The notes: generated from the sequence alone by a model not told the origin. A stretch of DNA of 32,626 nucleotides from Desulfobacula sp. (GCF_014237455.1 NZ_JABZFL010000092.1:1-32626); one strand, 5' to 3'; positions 21,565 through 31,057 are shown, numbered from the stretch's first letter. Numbers and translations are program-made.

Positions 21565-23316
21565 ATGAAAAAAAGTCTTGTTTATATTCTTCTCATTTTC
21601 ATCCCGTTTTTTTTTCTCGCTGGCTGTGCACAACTTAAACAAAACAAAAAACCTTCTGAATCTCAAACAATTCAAAAAAAAGAAGTTGAAAAAGACCCTG
21701 CTCTTTCTGCAAATTATTACTATCTTGAATCGCGGATTCATATGAATCACAAAGACTATAAAAAAGCCATTGACTCTCTGAAAAAGGCCATGGCTAAAGA
21801 CCCGGATTCATTCGTGATAACCCGTGACTTGAGCCGGTTATACCTGGGGCAAAACAACAGCAAAAAAGCGTTGGAACTTGCAGAAAAACTGATCCGGAAA
21901 AATCCTGATGACGTGGACGGACTGCTTCTTTTCGTCCAACTCAAAAAAGATGCCATGGCTAAAAAAGAGCTGGTTGAAATTTTAAACCGGATTCTAGTGC
22001 TTGACCCAAAAAACAAGGAAACCTTTCTTCGTCTTGCCAAAATATATATGGAGGGGGGGAAAAACCCGGAGACTCTGATACTGTTAAAAAAAATGGTGGG
22101 ACAGTTCCCTGACTATTATGTCGCCTGGTTTTATCTGGGTGAGGTTTATCTGGCTGAAAAACAGTATGAACTTGCAAAGATCCAATTTTTGAAGACACTT
22201 GAGCTTGAGCCGGACCTTGTTGAGTCACGGTTTCAATTGATAAAGATTCTCAACATTCAAAACACTCGGGAAAATAACTCAAAGATATTAAAAATCTATG
22301 AAGAAATATTTGAAATCGAGCCAAACAATTATCGGGCGCGGTTAGGAAGAGCCCTGCATCATTATAAAACCAATATAAAAGTAAAAGCAGCCAACCAGTT
22401 TATGGCGCTTGGCCGGGATGCTGAAAGCGATTCCAGACTCGTCATGGTTGCCGTGGACGAATATATTTCCGATAAAAAATTCGCGGATGCGGTAATTGTT
22501 TTTTCCCAAATGCTTAAAGGCAATCCTGAAAGTTCAACCCTGAACTTTTTCACGGGAATGGCCTATGAAGCAATTGAGGATTTCGAAAAAGCCGTCTCTT
22601 ACTATTTGAAAATCAGACCCGTCCATTCTCAATACAAAAAAGCCGTCCTGAATATTGCCTTTCTCTATAAAAAACTCGGAGAGCCGCAAACCGCCATAAA
22701 TTACCTTGAAAAAGAGTATAAAGTCCTTCCAAAAGATATCGATATTATCATTTATCTTGCCTCATTTTATGAAAAAGATGAAAACTATAAAAAAGCAATA
22801 CACCTCTTAAAAAAGGGGCTGGGAGACTTTTCTGAAAACACATCATTGCTGTTCAGGCTGGGCGCAGTACAGGATAAGGCAGGCTTTAAAGAAGACAGCA
22901 TCAGTACCATGAAAAAAATTATTAAAATTGATCCAAAGGACGCCAGTGCATTAAACTACCTGGGGTATTCCTATGCAGACCTGGGAATAAAACTGGACAA
23001 GGCGCTTTCGCTTATAAAAAGAGCCTATGAGATTAAACCGGATGACGGGTATATCACCGACAGTCTGGGATGGGTCTATTACAAGAAGGGGGAATATGAA
23101 AAGGCGGTTGAATACCTTGAAAAAGCAGCCGAATCAACCTCTTTTGAGACCATCATAGCCGATCACCTTGGTGATGCCTATCAAAAGACAAATCAGTTAA
23201 AAAAGGCGCTAAATACCTATAAAAAGGCGTTGTCCAATGCCAAAGATGAGGACAAGGAAAAAGTTGTCGAGCTTAAGAAAAAAATCAGCGCAGTACAGAA
23301 AAAAATAAATGACTAA
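21565..23316 (+). CDS. TPR-repeat lipoprotein
   Basis: A 583-residue lipoprotein. The start at 21565 is preferred to ATG 21556 because the AAGG site then has normal spacing. The signal MKKSLVYILLIFIPFFFLAGC ends in an LAGC lipobox, so the protein is anchored by a lipidated Cys. The rest is a chain of tetratricopeptide repeats, for example YYLESRIHMNHKDYKKAIDSLKKAMAKDPDS, YVAWFYLGEVYLAEKQYELAKIQFLKTLELEPD and GYITDSLGWVYYKKGEYEKAVEYLEKAAE. Such proteins are protein-protein scaffolds, here probably in the outer membrane facing the periplasm. It overlaps the next lipoprotein gene by 8 nt. Confidence 0.85.
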   Translation: MKKSLVYILLIFIPFFFLAGCAQLKQNKKPSESQTIQKKEVEKDPALSANYYYLESRIHMNHKDYKKAIDSLKKAMAKDPDSFVITRDLSRLYLGQNNSKKALELAEKLIRKNPDDVDGLLLFVQLKKDAMAKKELVEILNRILVLDPKNKETFLRLAKIYMEGGKNPETLILLKKMVGQFPDYYVAWFYLGEVYLAEKQYELAKIQFLKTLELEPDLVESRFQLIKILNIQNTRENNSKILKIYEEIFEIEPNNYRARLGRALHHYKTNIKVKAANQFMALGRDAESDSRLVMVAVDEYISDKKFADAVIVFSQMLKGNPESSTLNFFTGMAYEAIEDFEKAVSYYLKIRPVHSQYKKAVLNIAFLYKKLGEPQTAINYLEKEYKVLPKDIDIIIYLASFYEKDENYKKAIHLLKKGLGDFSENTSLLFRLGAVQDKAGFKEDSISTMKKIIKIDPKDASALNYLGYSYADLGIKLDKALSLIKRAYEIKPDDGYITDSLGWVYYKKGEYEKAVEYLEKAAESTSFETIIADHLGDAYQKTNQLKKALNTYKKALSNAKDEDKEKVVELKKKISAVQKKIND

Positions 23317-24076
23317 CCAAAACTTATTATCCAGTTTAATTTATATTACCGTCTTTATTTTGTTTGTCTCGGGGTGTGCATCGTTCAGACCTGATACCAG
23401 TCCTTTGCTTGACAAGAAAGCCTTTCTTCTTTCCAACCAGGCAAGGTCAATTAATCAACACATTACCGCAAGCAAGGGAACAGGCTGGGCAAGGATTGAA
23501 ACAAAAACAAAGACAGTTAAATTCAAGGTTGCCTGGGCTACCATCTTCCCCAATAAAATCAGGATCACATTTCTTTTATCCGGCCTTCCCGTAGAAACCA
23601 TTATTGCAACAGGAAAAAAAATCACTTTTCTTTCACATACCGGAAAACATTCCAAGTACTCTTACAACTCAAAAGACCCGGATATGAAAGACTATATCTT
23701 TGTTCCGGTCAAACTGTCTGAAATGATATTGGTTTTACTGGGGCGGCTGCCTGTAAAAAACTTTGACGATGCCTGGTTTTCACCGTCGGACTCCTTCTTA
23801 TCCACTATTATATTAAAACAGAATTGGAAGGGATTCACACAATCTGTTCATTTTAATGACAAGGGAAAAGTTGACGGTCTTAAAACAACAGATGCATCAG
23901 GAAAACTTTTGTATGAGATGACAATTATAAAATATAAAGCACACGATTTTGGTAATATTCCGGTAAAAATAGAGATCAAAGATAAAGATAACAGAAAACT
24001 GACACTTGAGATCACAAACTTCCTGCCCAATCCCCCCATAAAAGAGTCTGTATTCCAGTTGACAGACTCAAGATAA
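23309..24076 (+). CDS. LolB-like outer-membrane lipoprotein
   Basis: A 255-residue lipoprotein with the signal peptide LLSSLIYITVFILFVSGC and an SGC lipobox. The mature part is mostly beta-strand: GTGWARIETKTKTVKFKVAWATIFPNKIRITFLLSGLPVETIIATGKKITFLSHTGKHSKYSYNSKD followed by a long DUF4292/LolB-like barrel. LolB inserts lipoproteins into the outer membrane; whether this distant relative does so is uncertain. Close coupling to the TPR lipoprotein suggests that they act together at the outer membrane. Confidence 0.6.
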   Translation: MTNQNLLSSLIYITVFILFVSGCASFRPDTSPLLDKKAFLLSNQARSINQHITASKGTGWARIETKTKTVKFKVAWATIFPNKIRITFLLSGLPVETIIATGKKITFLSHTGKHSKYSYNSKDPDMKDYIFVPVKLSEMILVLLGRLPVKNFDDAWFSPSDSFLSTIILKQNWKGFTQSVHFNDKGKVDGLKTTDASGKLLYEMTIIKYKAHDFGNIPVKIEIKDKDNRKLTLEITNFLPNPPIKESVFQLTDSR

Positions 24077-24130
24077 TGATCATTATTTAGGTGATTTACA
24101 AACAATTTTTCTCAAAGGAGATGTTATAAA

Positions 24131-25003
24131 ATGATTCACGACAGTGTTGACAATGCCAAACAAGGGAGCAGCTGCCCGTCACAGGCCGGCCAGCAGGATA
24201 TGGCAGCCAAACAAAAACAGGAAGATGCGACAATTAAAGCCTCTCTTGCAAAAATAAAACATAAGATATTTGTCTTAAGCGGAAAAGGCGGCGTTGGTAA
24301 AAGCAGTGTGTCTGCAAACCTTGCGGCAAAGCTTTCTAAAAAAGGGTATAAAACAGGACTGATGGATGTTGATGTCCACGGTCCGTCCATTGCCCAGATG
24401 CTGGGACTGACCGAACTCTTAGAAATTTCCAAAAACCAGCTTCTAATCCCGAAACAGGTCAATGGCAACCTCAAGGTTGTTTCTGTTCAGGCTTTGATGC
24501 AGGACAAAGACCAGGCCATTATCTGGAGAGGTCCTGCCAAAACAGGCATGATCAAACAATTTATCAGTTCTGTGGATTGGGGAGAGCTTGATTTTCTGAT
24601 TATTGATGCACCTCCGGGAACCGGTGACGAACCTTTGACCGTTGTGCAGGCCATCCCTGAAGCTTTGGGTGTTATTGTCACAACTCCCCAGGAAGTGGCT
24701 TTGGCGGATATCAGAAAATCCATTTCCTTTTGCAAGACAGTTCACTTAAAAACCCTTGGTATTGTGGAAAATATGGCAGGGTTCAAATGCCCTCACTGCA
24801 ATGAGCCCATTGATTTATTCAGCTCAGGCGGCGGTGTAAAGACTGCAAAATCCTCAGGTCTTGAATTTTTAGGGTCTCTTCCCTTTGATACTCAGGTCGT
24901 TGCCTCAGGTGACAGTGGTGTTCCCATGATGTTCCAGGACAAGGAAACTGAATTCACTAAAGCATTTGATACCATAGTGGAAAACATCCTTAAACAATTG
25001 TAA
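24131..25003 (+). CDS. mrp: Mrp/NBP35-family Fe-S carrier ATPase
   Basis: A 290-residue MinD-type ATPase of the Mrp/ApbC/NBP35 family. The deviant Walker A motif GKGGVGKSS is at residues 51-59, DVDVHGPS at 79-86 and IIDAPPGTGDEP at 157-168. The cluster-binding CPHC pair is at Cys220 and Cys223. It transfers [4Fe-4S] clusters to target enzymes as a dimer. A Cys at position 15 (SSCPSQ) may be a partial N-terminal motif of the NBP35 type. AAGGAG precedes the start. It is distinct from the ferredoxin-MinD pair at 6292-8060. Confidence 0.9.
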   Translation: MIHDSVDNAKQGSSCPSQAGQQDMAAKQKQEDATIKASLAKIKHKIFVLSGKGGVGKSSVSANLAAKLSKKGYKTGLMDVDVHGPSIAQMLGLTELLEISKNQLLIPKQVNGNLKVVSVQALMQDKDQAIIWRGPAKTGMIKQFISSVDWGELDFLIIDAPPGTGDEPLTVVQAIPEALGVIVTTPQEVALADIRKSISFCKTVHLKTLGIVENMAGFKCPHCNEPIDLFSSGGGVKTAKSSGLEFLGSLPFDTQVVASGDSGVPMMFQDKETEFTKAFDTIVENILKQL

Positions 25004-25011
25004 CTACACTA

Positions 25012-26181
25012 TTGAATGACAATTTTAAAAAGGCCAGAGAATTAAAAAATCTTCTTAATCTCAGGGAGAAAGAAAATCTTTGTTCTCTGGCCTGCTTCAG
25101 CCATTCTGCCCAAAGACGTTACAAAGAAAAATTTACCGAAAACGAATACCGCCAAGCCTTTTCTGCAGATGCCGACAGAATTTTAAACTCTCTCTCCTTT
25201 ACAAGGTACATTGATAAAACCCAGGTTTTCTCTCTAATCAATAATGATCATCTCACCCACAGAGTGATCCATGTCCAGATGGTTTCAAGGGTTGGCCGGA
25301 CCATCGGCCGATATCTGGGGTTAAACGAAGATCTGATTGAGGCGGCAAGCCTTGGTCATGATATTGGGCATACCCCGTTCGGACATGATGGTGAACGGTT
25401 TCTGTCAAAGCTGACCCATGAACAGGGTGCCGGCTTTTTCCATCATAATCTTCAAAGCATCCAGTTCCTTGACAGGATCGAAAAAAACGGGGTTGGCTGG
25501 AATTTAAGCCTTCAAACCATGGATGCCATCATCTGCCACAATGGAGAAGCACACTCAAAACAGCTTATTCCTCAGAAAGACAGGTCTTTTAAAGAGTTTG
25601 ACCACATGATGGCGACAATGAAAAAAAAGAAGACCTGCGATGAAATTCCCATGACCATGGAAGGCTGTGTGGTGCGAATGGCAGATACCATCAGTTACAT
25701 CGGCCGGGACCTGGAAGATGCCATCCGGCTAAGGCTGGTGAAAAGAGAAGATATGCCGGATAGTTGTAAAGAAATACTTGGCCGGACAAACGGCACTATC
25801 GTATTTAATCTTGTGACAGACCTGATCTCAAACAGCCTGAATCAGCCTTTCATCGGCTTTTCCGAAAAGGTTTCTTCTGCTTTAAAAAAACTGAAGGCGT
25901 TTAACTACAAACATATTTACAAAAATCCCGTTATTAAACGGCACTTGTCTTCTATTGAGGATATTTTTTGTTTTCTGTTTGAAAAATACCTGGCCGCTCT
26001 TGAAAAAGAGAATGAGAAATCTGTCATTTTTACGGATTTTTTAAATGGCATGTCTTCTCGATACAGGGCAAACCATTCAAACCCCGAAATCGTCAGGGAT
26101 TATATCTCGGGCATGACAGATTCCTATTTCATCCGGCAGGCACCGGATCATTTAAAACCGGATTCAATTGAAAATGTTTGA
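25012..26181 (+). CDS. dGTPase-like HD-domain phosphohydrolase
   Basis: A 389-residue protein resembling deoxyguanosinetriphosphate triphosphohydrolase-like enzymes, which hydrolyse dNTPs to deoxynucleoside and triphosphate. The HD metal-site residues are present: LTHRVIHVQMVSRVGR (His83), then ASLGHDIGHTPFGHDGE (His116, Asp117, His120). Later MADTISYIGRDLEDA supplies the second Asp. The start is taken as TTG at 25012, 8 nt after the mrp stop. No good Shine-Dalgarno sequence is seen, so it probably depends on coupling to mrp. Its end overlaps the next gene by 8 nt. Confidence 0.82.
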   Translation: MNDNFKKARELKNLLNLREKENLCSLACFSHSAQRRYKEKFTENEYRQAFSADADRILNSLSFTRYIDKTQVFSLINNDHLTHRVIHVQMVSRVGRTIGRYLGLNEDLIEAASLGHDIGHTPFGHDGERFLSKLTHEQGAGFFHHNLQSIQFLDRIEKNGVGWNLSLQTMDAIICHNGEAHSKQLIPQKDRSFKEFDHMMATMKKKKTCDEIPMTMEGCVVRMADTISYIGRDLEDAIRLRLVKREDMPDSCKEILGRTNGTIVFNLVTDLISNSLNQPFIGFSEKVSSALKKLKAFNYKHIYKNPVIKRHLSSIEDIFCFLFEKYLAALEKENEKSVIFTDFLNGMSSRYRANHSNPEIVRDYISGMTDSYFIRQAPDHLKPDSIENV

Positions 26182-26899
26182 GAATCGCACCTATCGCAGA
26201 CAGCATCAAAAAAAAGGACTTGTCTCTTTTGATATCACGGTAAAAGAGACCAACCTGAATATCCAGGCCCAAACCGACCTGACAGATGAGGCAATTCAGT
26301 CTGTATTAACCTGTCGAAACACTATTGAAGCCTACATAAAACTCTATCCTGAATTTGCAACATCCCTTATCCCCATACACAACCCGGGCCATGCGCCTAA
26401 AATAATCAAAGATATGATTGAAGCGGGACAATTGGCTGATGTTGGCCCTATGGCTGCTGTAGCCGGTGCTGTGGCAGAATATGCAGGAAAATCTTTGCTT
26501 GCATATACAAATGAAGTGCTCGTTGAAAACGGGGGCGATATTTTTGTTAAATCAGATTCTGAAACCATTTTCAGTATTTATGCCGGCAATTCTCCTTTCA
26601 GTATGACCACAGGTATCCGGGTCGGGAAAAAAAATAAGTCTTATGGCATGTGTACCTCTTCGGGCACGCTGGGCCATTCCAAAAGCTTTGGCAAGGCGAA
26701 TGCAGCTGTGGTATTGTCTGATTCATGTTCATTGGCAGATGCTGTGGCCACAGCACTGGGCAACAGGGTCAAAAAGGCGGCTGATATCAAAGTCGCTATT
26801 GATGCGGGTAAAGCCATACAAGGGATTCAGGGAATTGTGATTATTAAAGGCGACCATATCGGGTTATGGGGAGACCTGAAACTTGTCAAACTGTCTTAA
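26174..26899 (+). CDS. UPF0280 family protein (ApbE-related fold)
   Basis: A 241-residue protein of the UPF0280 family. The ATG at 26174 is preferred to an in-frame TTG at 26168. Characteristic parts are MFENRTYRRQHQKKGLVSFDITVKETNLNIQA, GPMAAVAGAVAEYAGKSLL, ENGGDIFVKSD, and the TSSGTLGHSKSFGKANAAVVLSDSCSLADAVATALGNRV stretch. The fold is related to that of flavin transferase ApbE, but the reaction is unknown. The gene overlaps the dGTPase-like gene by 8 nt and runs into hutH tail-to-tail with overlapping stop codons. Confidence 0.85.
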   Translation: MFENRTYRRQHQKKGLVSFDITVKETNLNIQAQTDLTDEAIQSVLTCRNTIEAYIKLYPEFATSLIPIHNPGHAPKIIKDMIEAGQLADVGPMAAVAGAVAEYAGKSLLAYTNEVLVENGGDIFVKSDSETIFSIYAGNSPFSMTTGIRVGKKNKSYGMCTSSGTLGHSKSFGKANAAVVLSDSCSLADAVATALGNRVKKAADIKVAIDAGKAIQGIQGIVIIKGDHIGLWGDLKLVKLS

Positions 26900-28428
26900 T
26901 ACAGCTCTCCCACCTTGTCTTCAACCGCCTTTACAATACTGCCGCTCCTCAACAGGTTCTTCATCTTTGCTATGTCTGCCGAAAGAAACCGGTCCTCTTT
27001 CATATAATCCACCTTGCTTCTGATGACATCATAGGCTGCCAGGGTGCCGTCTCCTGCTTTTATATTGGTGAACAGATCGATTCCCTGGGCAGCACATAAT
27101 AATTCAATGGCGATGACCTCTTCGGTATTTGCGACAATATCCCGGCACTTTCGTGCTGCAAAGGCCCCCATGGAGACATGGTCTTCCATATTTGCCGAGG
27201 TGGGAATGGAATCAACAGATGCCGGATGGGCAAGGACTTTGTTTTCAGAAACAAGTGAGGCCGCCACATACTGGGCAATCATGAATCCGGAATTTAAGCC
27301 CCCATCTTCCACGAGAAATGCCGGAAGTCCGGATAGTTGCGGATTCACAAGCCGTTCAATCCGTCGTTCTGAAATATTTGCAAGTTCAGAGATGGCAATA
27401 CTTAAAAAGTCACAGGCCAGGGCCAGGGGCTGGCCATGAAAGTTCCCACCGGAAAGAAATTCTTCCGATTCCGAAAAAATCAGGGGGTTCTCGGTAGATG
27501 AATTCATCTCCACTTTAACCACCTTGTCCACATAATCGAATGCATCCCAGGACGCGCCATGGACCTGGGGGGAACATCTTAAGGTATAAGCATCCTGAAC
27601 CCGCGAACAGTCTTGGTGGGAGGAAATGATATCTGAATTTTCCGTAATTCTGAGCATGTTGCCGGCAGCCTTGATCTGACCTGTATGGGGTCTTGCAGCG
27701 TGAATTCTCGGATCAAAGGCGGCCCGGGTGCCCATGAGGGTTTCAAGACTCATACTGGCCGCAATATCTGCGTGCTTGCAAATATTCAAGGCATCATGGA
27801 GGGCAAGACACCCCAGGGCAATCATGAACTGGGTCCCGTTGATCAGGGCGATCCCCTCTCCTGCCTCAAGCACCAGGGATTTGATTGATTTTTTCCTTAA
27901 TGCCCGGGCACCGCTCATTCTTATACCGTCAACAAAGGCTTCTCCTTCTCCGATTAAGACAAGAGCAAGATGTGCCATTGGGACAAGGTCACCGCTTGCC
28001 CCTACAGAGCCTTTTTTCGGTACTAGCGGAACAATACCAGCGTTTAAAACCTGGGAGAGCTTTTCAATGGTTTCAAGCCTTAACCCGGAATTACCACGGC
28101 AAAAATCATTTACCCTGAGCGCCATCATGGCCCGAACGACATCCTCTTCCATATGGTTGCCGATTCCTGCTGCATGACTCAACAAAATCTTTTTTTGAAG
28201 TTTTTTCGTATCTTCATAGGAGATGGTCACCTTTGACAAAGCACCAAACCCTGTGGTGACACCATATATTCTTTCTCCGTTCTTTACCCATTTGTCAACC
28301 AGATCCCGTGCCTTGTTGATCCTTGATTTAGACTCAACAGATATTTTAATGCCGACATTGTTTCTTGCAATATCAACCAGATCTTCGAGGAAAAAATCAT
28401 TCCCGTGTAAAACGATTTTATCTTTCAT
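26896..28428 (-). CDS. hutH: Histidine ammonia-lyase
   Basis: A 510-residue enzyme that converts L-histidine to urocanate and ammonia, the first step of histidine degradation. The residues forming the MIO prosthetic group are Ala144-Ser145-Gly146 in GSVGASGDLVPMAHLAL. Tyr55 in IYGVTTGFG is the catalytic loop tyrosine, and SSTENPL and NFHGQPLAL further on are family signatures. The length is normal. The ATG is 4 nt after the hutC stop, and its AGAGGA ribosome binding site is formed by the end of hutC, so the two are coupled in a hutC-hutH operon. Confidence 0.97.
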   Translation of the reverse strand: MKDKIVLHGNDFFLEDLVDIARNNVGIKISVESKSRINKARDLVDKWVKNGERIYGVTTGFGALSKVTISYEDTKKLQKKILLSHAAGIGNHMEEDVVRAMMALRVNDFCRGNSGLRLETIEKLSQVLNAGIVPLVPKKGSVGASGDLVPMAHLALVLIGEGEAFVDGIRMSGARALRKKSIKSLVLEAGEGIALINGTQFMIALGCLALHDALNICKHADIAASMSLETLMGTRAAFDPRIHAARPHTGQIKAAGNMLRITENSDIISSHQDCSRVQDAYTLRCSPQVHGASWDAFDYVDKVVKVEMNSSTENPLIFSESEEFLSGGNFHGQPLALACDFLSIAISELANISERRIERLVNPQLSGLPAFLVEDGGLNSGFMIAQYVAASLVSENKVLAHPASVDSIPTSANMEDHVSMGAFAARKCRDIVANTEEVIAIELLCAAQGIDLFTNIKAGDGTLAAYDVIRSKVDYMKEDRFLSADIAKMKNLLRSGSIVKAVEDKVGELY

Positions 28429-28432
28429 TCTT

Positions 28433-29152
28433 CTATCCTCTCATAAATTTTCCCATCAGTTTATATCTTGACCCCGGGGAAATGATGATGCTGTGGGTTG
28501 CAACCATATCAAAGGACCATGTGCGCCTTTTAAGCGACAGGCAGGGTTCATTCGGTTGTATTTTTAAATATTTTTGAATCTCTCTGTTACAGTTCACAGC
28601 TTCGATAATATGTTCCGCCTCCTGTACCGGGGCCACTTCCAAAAGATAGTCGCTTGGCGTAATCTTTTTAAAATCCTGTTCCAGATAATGCGGAGCCACT
28701 TTGGGATTGATGAACCTTTCTGAATACTGGACACATATATCTCCATCTTTGTGAACAATAATGGAATGGAAAATAGTATCACTCGGCTTGAGATTCATTT
28801 TTTGTGCAATTTTTTCAGTAACCTTTTCTTCCTTTAAAACAAGAATCTGTGAAGAATGCATCCCGCCCCAGTCTGCAATTTCCTTTGCAATGCTTTTGAT
28901 CTCAAGAAGAGCTGCACCGGGTTTTGGCCGGGCTACAAAGGTGCCGACCCCCTGGGCCCTGACAATCCTGCCTTCTTCCGTGAGTTCTTTAAGTGCACGG
29001 TTGGCTGTCATCCTTGACGCATTAAACATTTTGGCAAGCTGGGTTTCCGAAGGTACTCTGTCATCGGGCTTTAATTTTCCCGATTCAATATCCCTTACAA
29101 CACTCTTTTTGATTTTGTCATATAAAGCAAATGGTTGTTCTGATCTGGCCAT
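28433..29152 (-). CDS. hutC: Histidine-utilisation repressor, GntR/HutC family
   Basis: A 239-residue repressor. The N-terminal winged helix (residues 8-75) carries DRVPSETQLAKMFNASRMTANRALKELTEEGRIVRAQGVGTFVA, the GntR signature. The C-terminal UTRA domain (about 95-235), with FHSIIVHKDGDICVQYSERFINP, binds the effector, which is urocanate in known HutC proteins. It should repress both its own hutCH operon and divergent hutUI through the palindrome at 29254-29269. Direct feedback by urocanate, the product of HutH, is expected from the family. Confidence 0.92.
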   Translation of the reverse strand: MARSEQPFALYDKIKKSVVRDIESGKLKPDDRVPSETQLAKMFNASRMTANRALKELTEEGRIVRAQGVGTFVARPKPGAALLEIKSIAKEIADWGGMHSSQILVLKEEKVTEKIAQKMNLKPSDTIFHSIIVHKDGDICVQYSERFINPKVAPHYLEQDFKKITPSDYLLEVAPVQEAEHIIEAVNCNREIQKYLKIQPNEPCLSLKRRTWSFDMVATHSIIISPGSRYKLMGKFMRG

Positions 29153-29172
29153 TAATTTTCCTGTCCAATTGC

Positions 29173-29227
29173 GGGGTCAGGCTTTCCTTATTGTCGTTAT
29201 TGAGCTCAATAAGGAAAGGGTGACCCC
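29173..29227. repeat. REP-like inverted repeat upstream of hutC
   Basis: Arms of 21 nt (29173-29193 and 29207-29227) begin GGGGTCAG and end TGACCCC, with two mismatched positions and a 13-nt loop. A perfect 16-bp palindrome, TTATTGAGCTCAATAA, lies at 29197-29212 in the inner part. The GGGGTCAGGCTTTCC arm recurs inverted at 31021-31042. It lies in the leader of hutC, so it may shape that mRNA. Confidence 0.75.
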
Positions 29228-29237
29228 AATTAATCGC

Positions 29238-29264
29238 TTGACATCATATCTATACTTGTATAGA
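29238..29264 (+). promoter_or_regulatory. hutUI promoter
   Basis: TTGACA at 29238-29243 and TATAGA at 29259-29264, with 15-bp spacing (an alternative TAGACA at 29261 gives 17). The -10 is embedded in the HutC-like palindrome, so repressor binding would block RNA polymerase. It lies about 50 bp upstream of hutU. Confidence 0.55.
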
Positions 29265-29269
29265 CAAGT
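29254..29269. promoter_or_regulatory. Putative HutC operator
   Basis: ACTTGTATAGACAAGT: 6-bp arms ACTTGT/ACAAGT around ATAG. It resembles known HutC and GntR-family sites (TTGTATA-type palindromes) and lies between the divergent hutCH and hutUI units, overlapping the hutU promoter. Confidence 0.75.
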
Positions 29270-29314
29270 AGTATCGAATCCAAAAACAAATGTCAACCAT
29301 ATTGGAGAAAAACA

Positions 29315-31015
29315 ATGAACAATAAAGAAAAAATATTAAAAGATCTTAAGATCGGGTGTGGTGTAGCCCGCCCTGTCAGAGCACCCAGGGGTGCAGAACT
29401 TCACTGCAAGGGCTGGTATCAGGAAGCAGCCTTGCGCATGCTTTGCAACAATCTTGATCCTGACAATGCTGAAAACCCGGATGAGTTGATTGTCTATGGC
29501 GGTCTTGGCAAAGCAGCCAGAAACTGGAACTGCTTTGACATCATTGTCAGAACCCTGCTGGATCTTGAAAATGACGAAACCCTGCTGGTCCAGTCAGGGA
29601 AACCGGTCGGTGTGCTCAAAACCCATGAAAGCGCGCCCAGGGTATTGATTGCCAATGCCAATATTGTCCCCCAATGGGCCAACTGGGATACCTTTCATGA
29701 GCTGGATAAAAAAGGGCTGATGATGTATGGCCAGATGACAGCAGGCTCCTGGATCTATATCGGCACCCAGGGAATCCTCCAGGGCACATATGAAACCTTT
29801 GCCTCCCTTGGACAAAAACATTATAATTCCGATCTGACCGGAAAAATTGTCGTAACCGCAGGTCTTGGCGGGATGGGCGGTGCACAGCCCCTTTCCGTTA
29901 CCATGGCAAACGGGGTTGCCCTCTGTATTGAGATTGACCCTGTCCGCATCAAAAAAAGACTTGAAAAACGATACCTGGATATTGAAGCATCTAACCTTGA
30001 TGACGCTATTTCAAAAGCCAGAGAAACTGCAAAGGCGGACAAACCGCTTTCCATCGGTCTTTGTGCAAATATAGTAGATATCCTGCCGGCCATGATACAA
30101 AAAGACTTTATTCCCGATGTCATCACCGACCAGACCAGCGCCCATGATGAGCTCAACGGATACTTTCCCCAGGGCCTGTCCATGGAAGAGGCCTTAAGCC
30201 TTAGAAAAACCGATCCTGAAAAATATAAGGATATGGCGTTGAATTCCATGGCTGACCATGTAAGAGCCATTCTTGAAATGAAAGATAAAGGAGCCGTTGC
30301 CTTTGATTATGGTAATAATTTAAGAGCCCAGGCCATGAAGCGGGGCGTTGATAACGCCATGGATTATCCGGGATTTGTTCCGGCTTATATCAGGGAACTT
30401 TTCTGCCAGGGGGAAGGACCTTTCAGGTGGGCTGCTCTTTCCGGCGACCCCGAAGACATCAAGGTAACTGACCGGGAACTTTTAAAACTTTTCCCTGAAA
30501 AAACTAAAATGGTCAACTGGCTGAAAATGGCCGGGGAAAAAGTGGAACACATGGGACTTCCCACACGCATCTGCTGGCTGGGGTATGGTGAAAGGGAGAA
30601 AGCCGGCAAACTCTTTAACGACCTTGTCAGGGACGGAAAGGTCAAGGCCCCCATTGTTATCGGCCGGGACCATCTGGACTGCGGATCGGTTGCATCCCCT
30701 TACAGGGAGACCGAAGCCATGAAAGACGGTTCAGATGCCGTGGCAGACTGGGCATTGTTAAACTGCATGACAAACGTGGCGTCGGGAGCCACATGGGTAT
30801 CTTTCCATGATGGCGGCGGAGTGGGTATCGGGTATGCCCTCCATGCCGGTCAGGTTACTGTGGCCGACGGCAGTGCAGACGCTGAAAAGCGGGTTACGAC
30901 AGTTCTTCGAAATGATCCGGGCACCGGTATTATCCGCCATGCCGATGCCGGCTATGAAACCGCTATTCGTGTGGCCGAAACAAAGGGCGTTAAACTGCCC
31001 ATGATTAATATGTAA
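29315..31015 (+). CDS. hutU: Urocanate hydratase (urocanase)
   Basis: A 566-residue enzyme that converts urocanate to 4-imidazolone-5-propionate using tightly bound NAD+ as an electrophile. Urocanase segments include [23 protein letters not shown] near the start, [27 protein letters not shown], the NAD-binding [34 protein letters not shown], and the catalytic-Cys region [33 protein letters not shown]. Length is normal. GGAG lies 8 nt before the ATG. It is transcribed away from hutC and followed by hutI after a REP-like hairpin. Confidence 0.97.
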   Translation: MNNKEKILKDLKIGCGVARPVRAPRGAELHCKGWYQEAALRMLCNNLDPDNAENPDELIVYGGLGKAARNWNCFDIIVRTLLDLENDETLLVQSGKPVGVLKTHESAPRVLIANANIVPQWANWDTFHELDKKGLMMYGQMTAGSWIYIGTQGILQGTYETFASLGQKHYNSDLTGKIVVTAGLGGMGGAQPLSVTMANGVALCIEIDPVRIKKRLEKRYLDIEASNLDDAISKARETAKADKPLSIGLCANIVDILPAMIQKDFIPDVITDQTSAHDELNGYFPQGLSMEEALSLRKTDPEKYKDMALNSMADHVRAILEMKDKGAVAFDYGNNLRAQAMKRGVDNAMDYPGFVPAYIRELFCQGEGPFRWAALSGDPEDIKVTDRELLKLFPEKTKMVNWLKMAGEKVEHMGLPTRICWLGYGEREKAGKLFNDLVRDGKVKAPIVIGRDHLDCGSVASPYRETEAMKDGSDAVADWALLNCMTNVASGATWVSFHDGGGVGIGYALHAGQVTVADGSADAEKRVTTVLRNDPGTGIIRHADAGYETAIRVAETKGVKLPMINM

Positions 31016-31020
31016 TAGAC

Positions 31021-31042
31021 GGGGTCAGGAAAGCCTGACCCC
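31021..31042. repeat. REP-like hairpin between hutU and hutI
   Basis: GGGGTCAGG-AAAG-CCTGACCCC, a perfect 9-bp stem with a 4-nt loop. It shares GGGGTCAGGCTTTCC (inverted) with the element at 29173. It starts 5 nt after the hutU stop and ends 2 nt before the hutI ribosome binding site GGAG, so it could affect mRNA stability or hutI translation. Confidence 0.8.
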
Positions 31043-31057
31043 ATGGAGTAAAAATAT

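Noticed and set aside
27728-28177. Plus-strand ORF of 149 codons inside hutH
   Set aside because: It is opposite the MIO region of histidine ammonia-lyase and is a coding-strand shadow.
29821-30270. Minus-strand ORF of 149 codons inside hutU
   Set aside because: It lies opposite a well-conserved urocanase segment; composition and lack of motifs mark it as a shadow.
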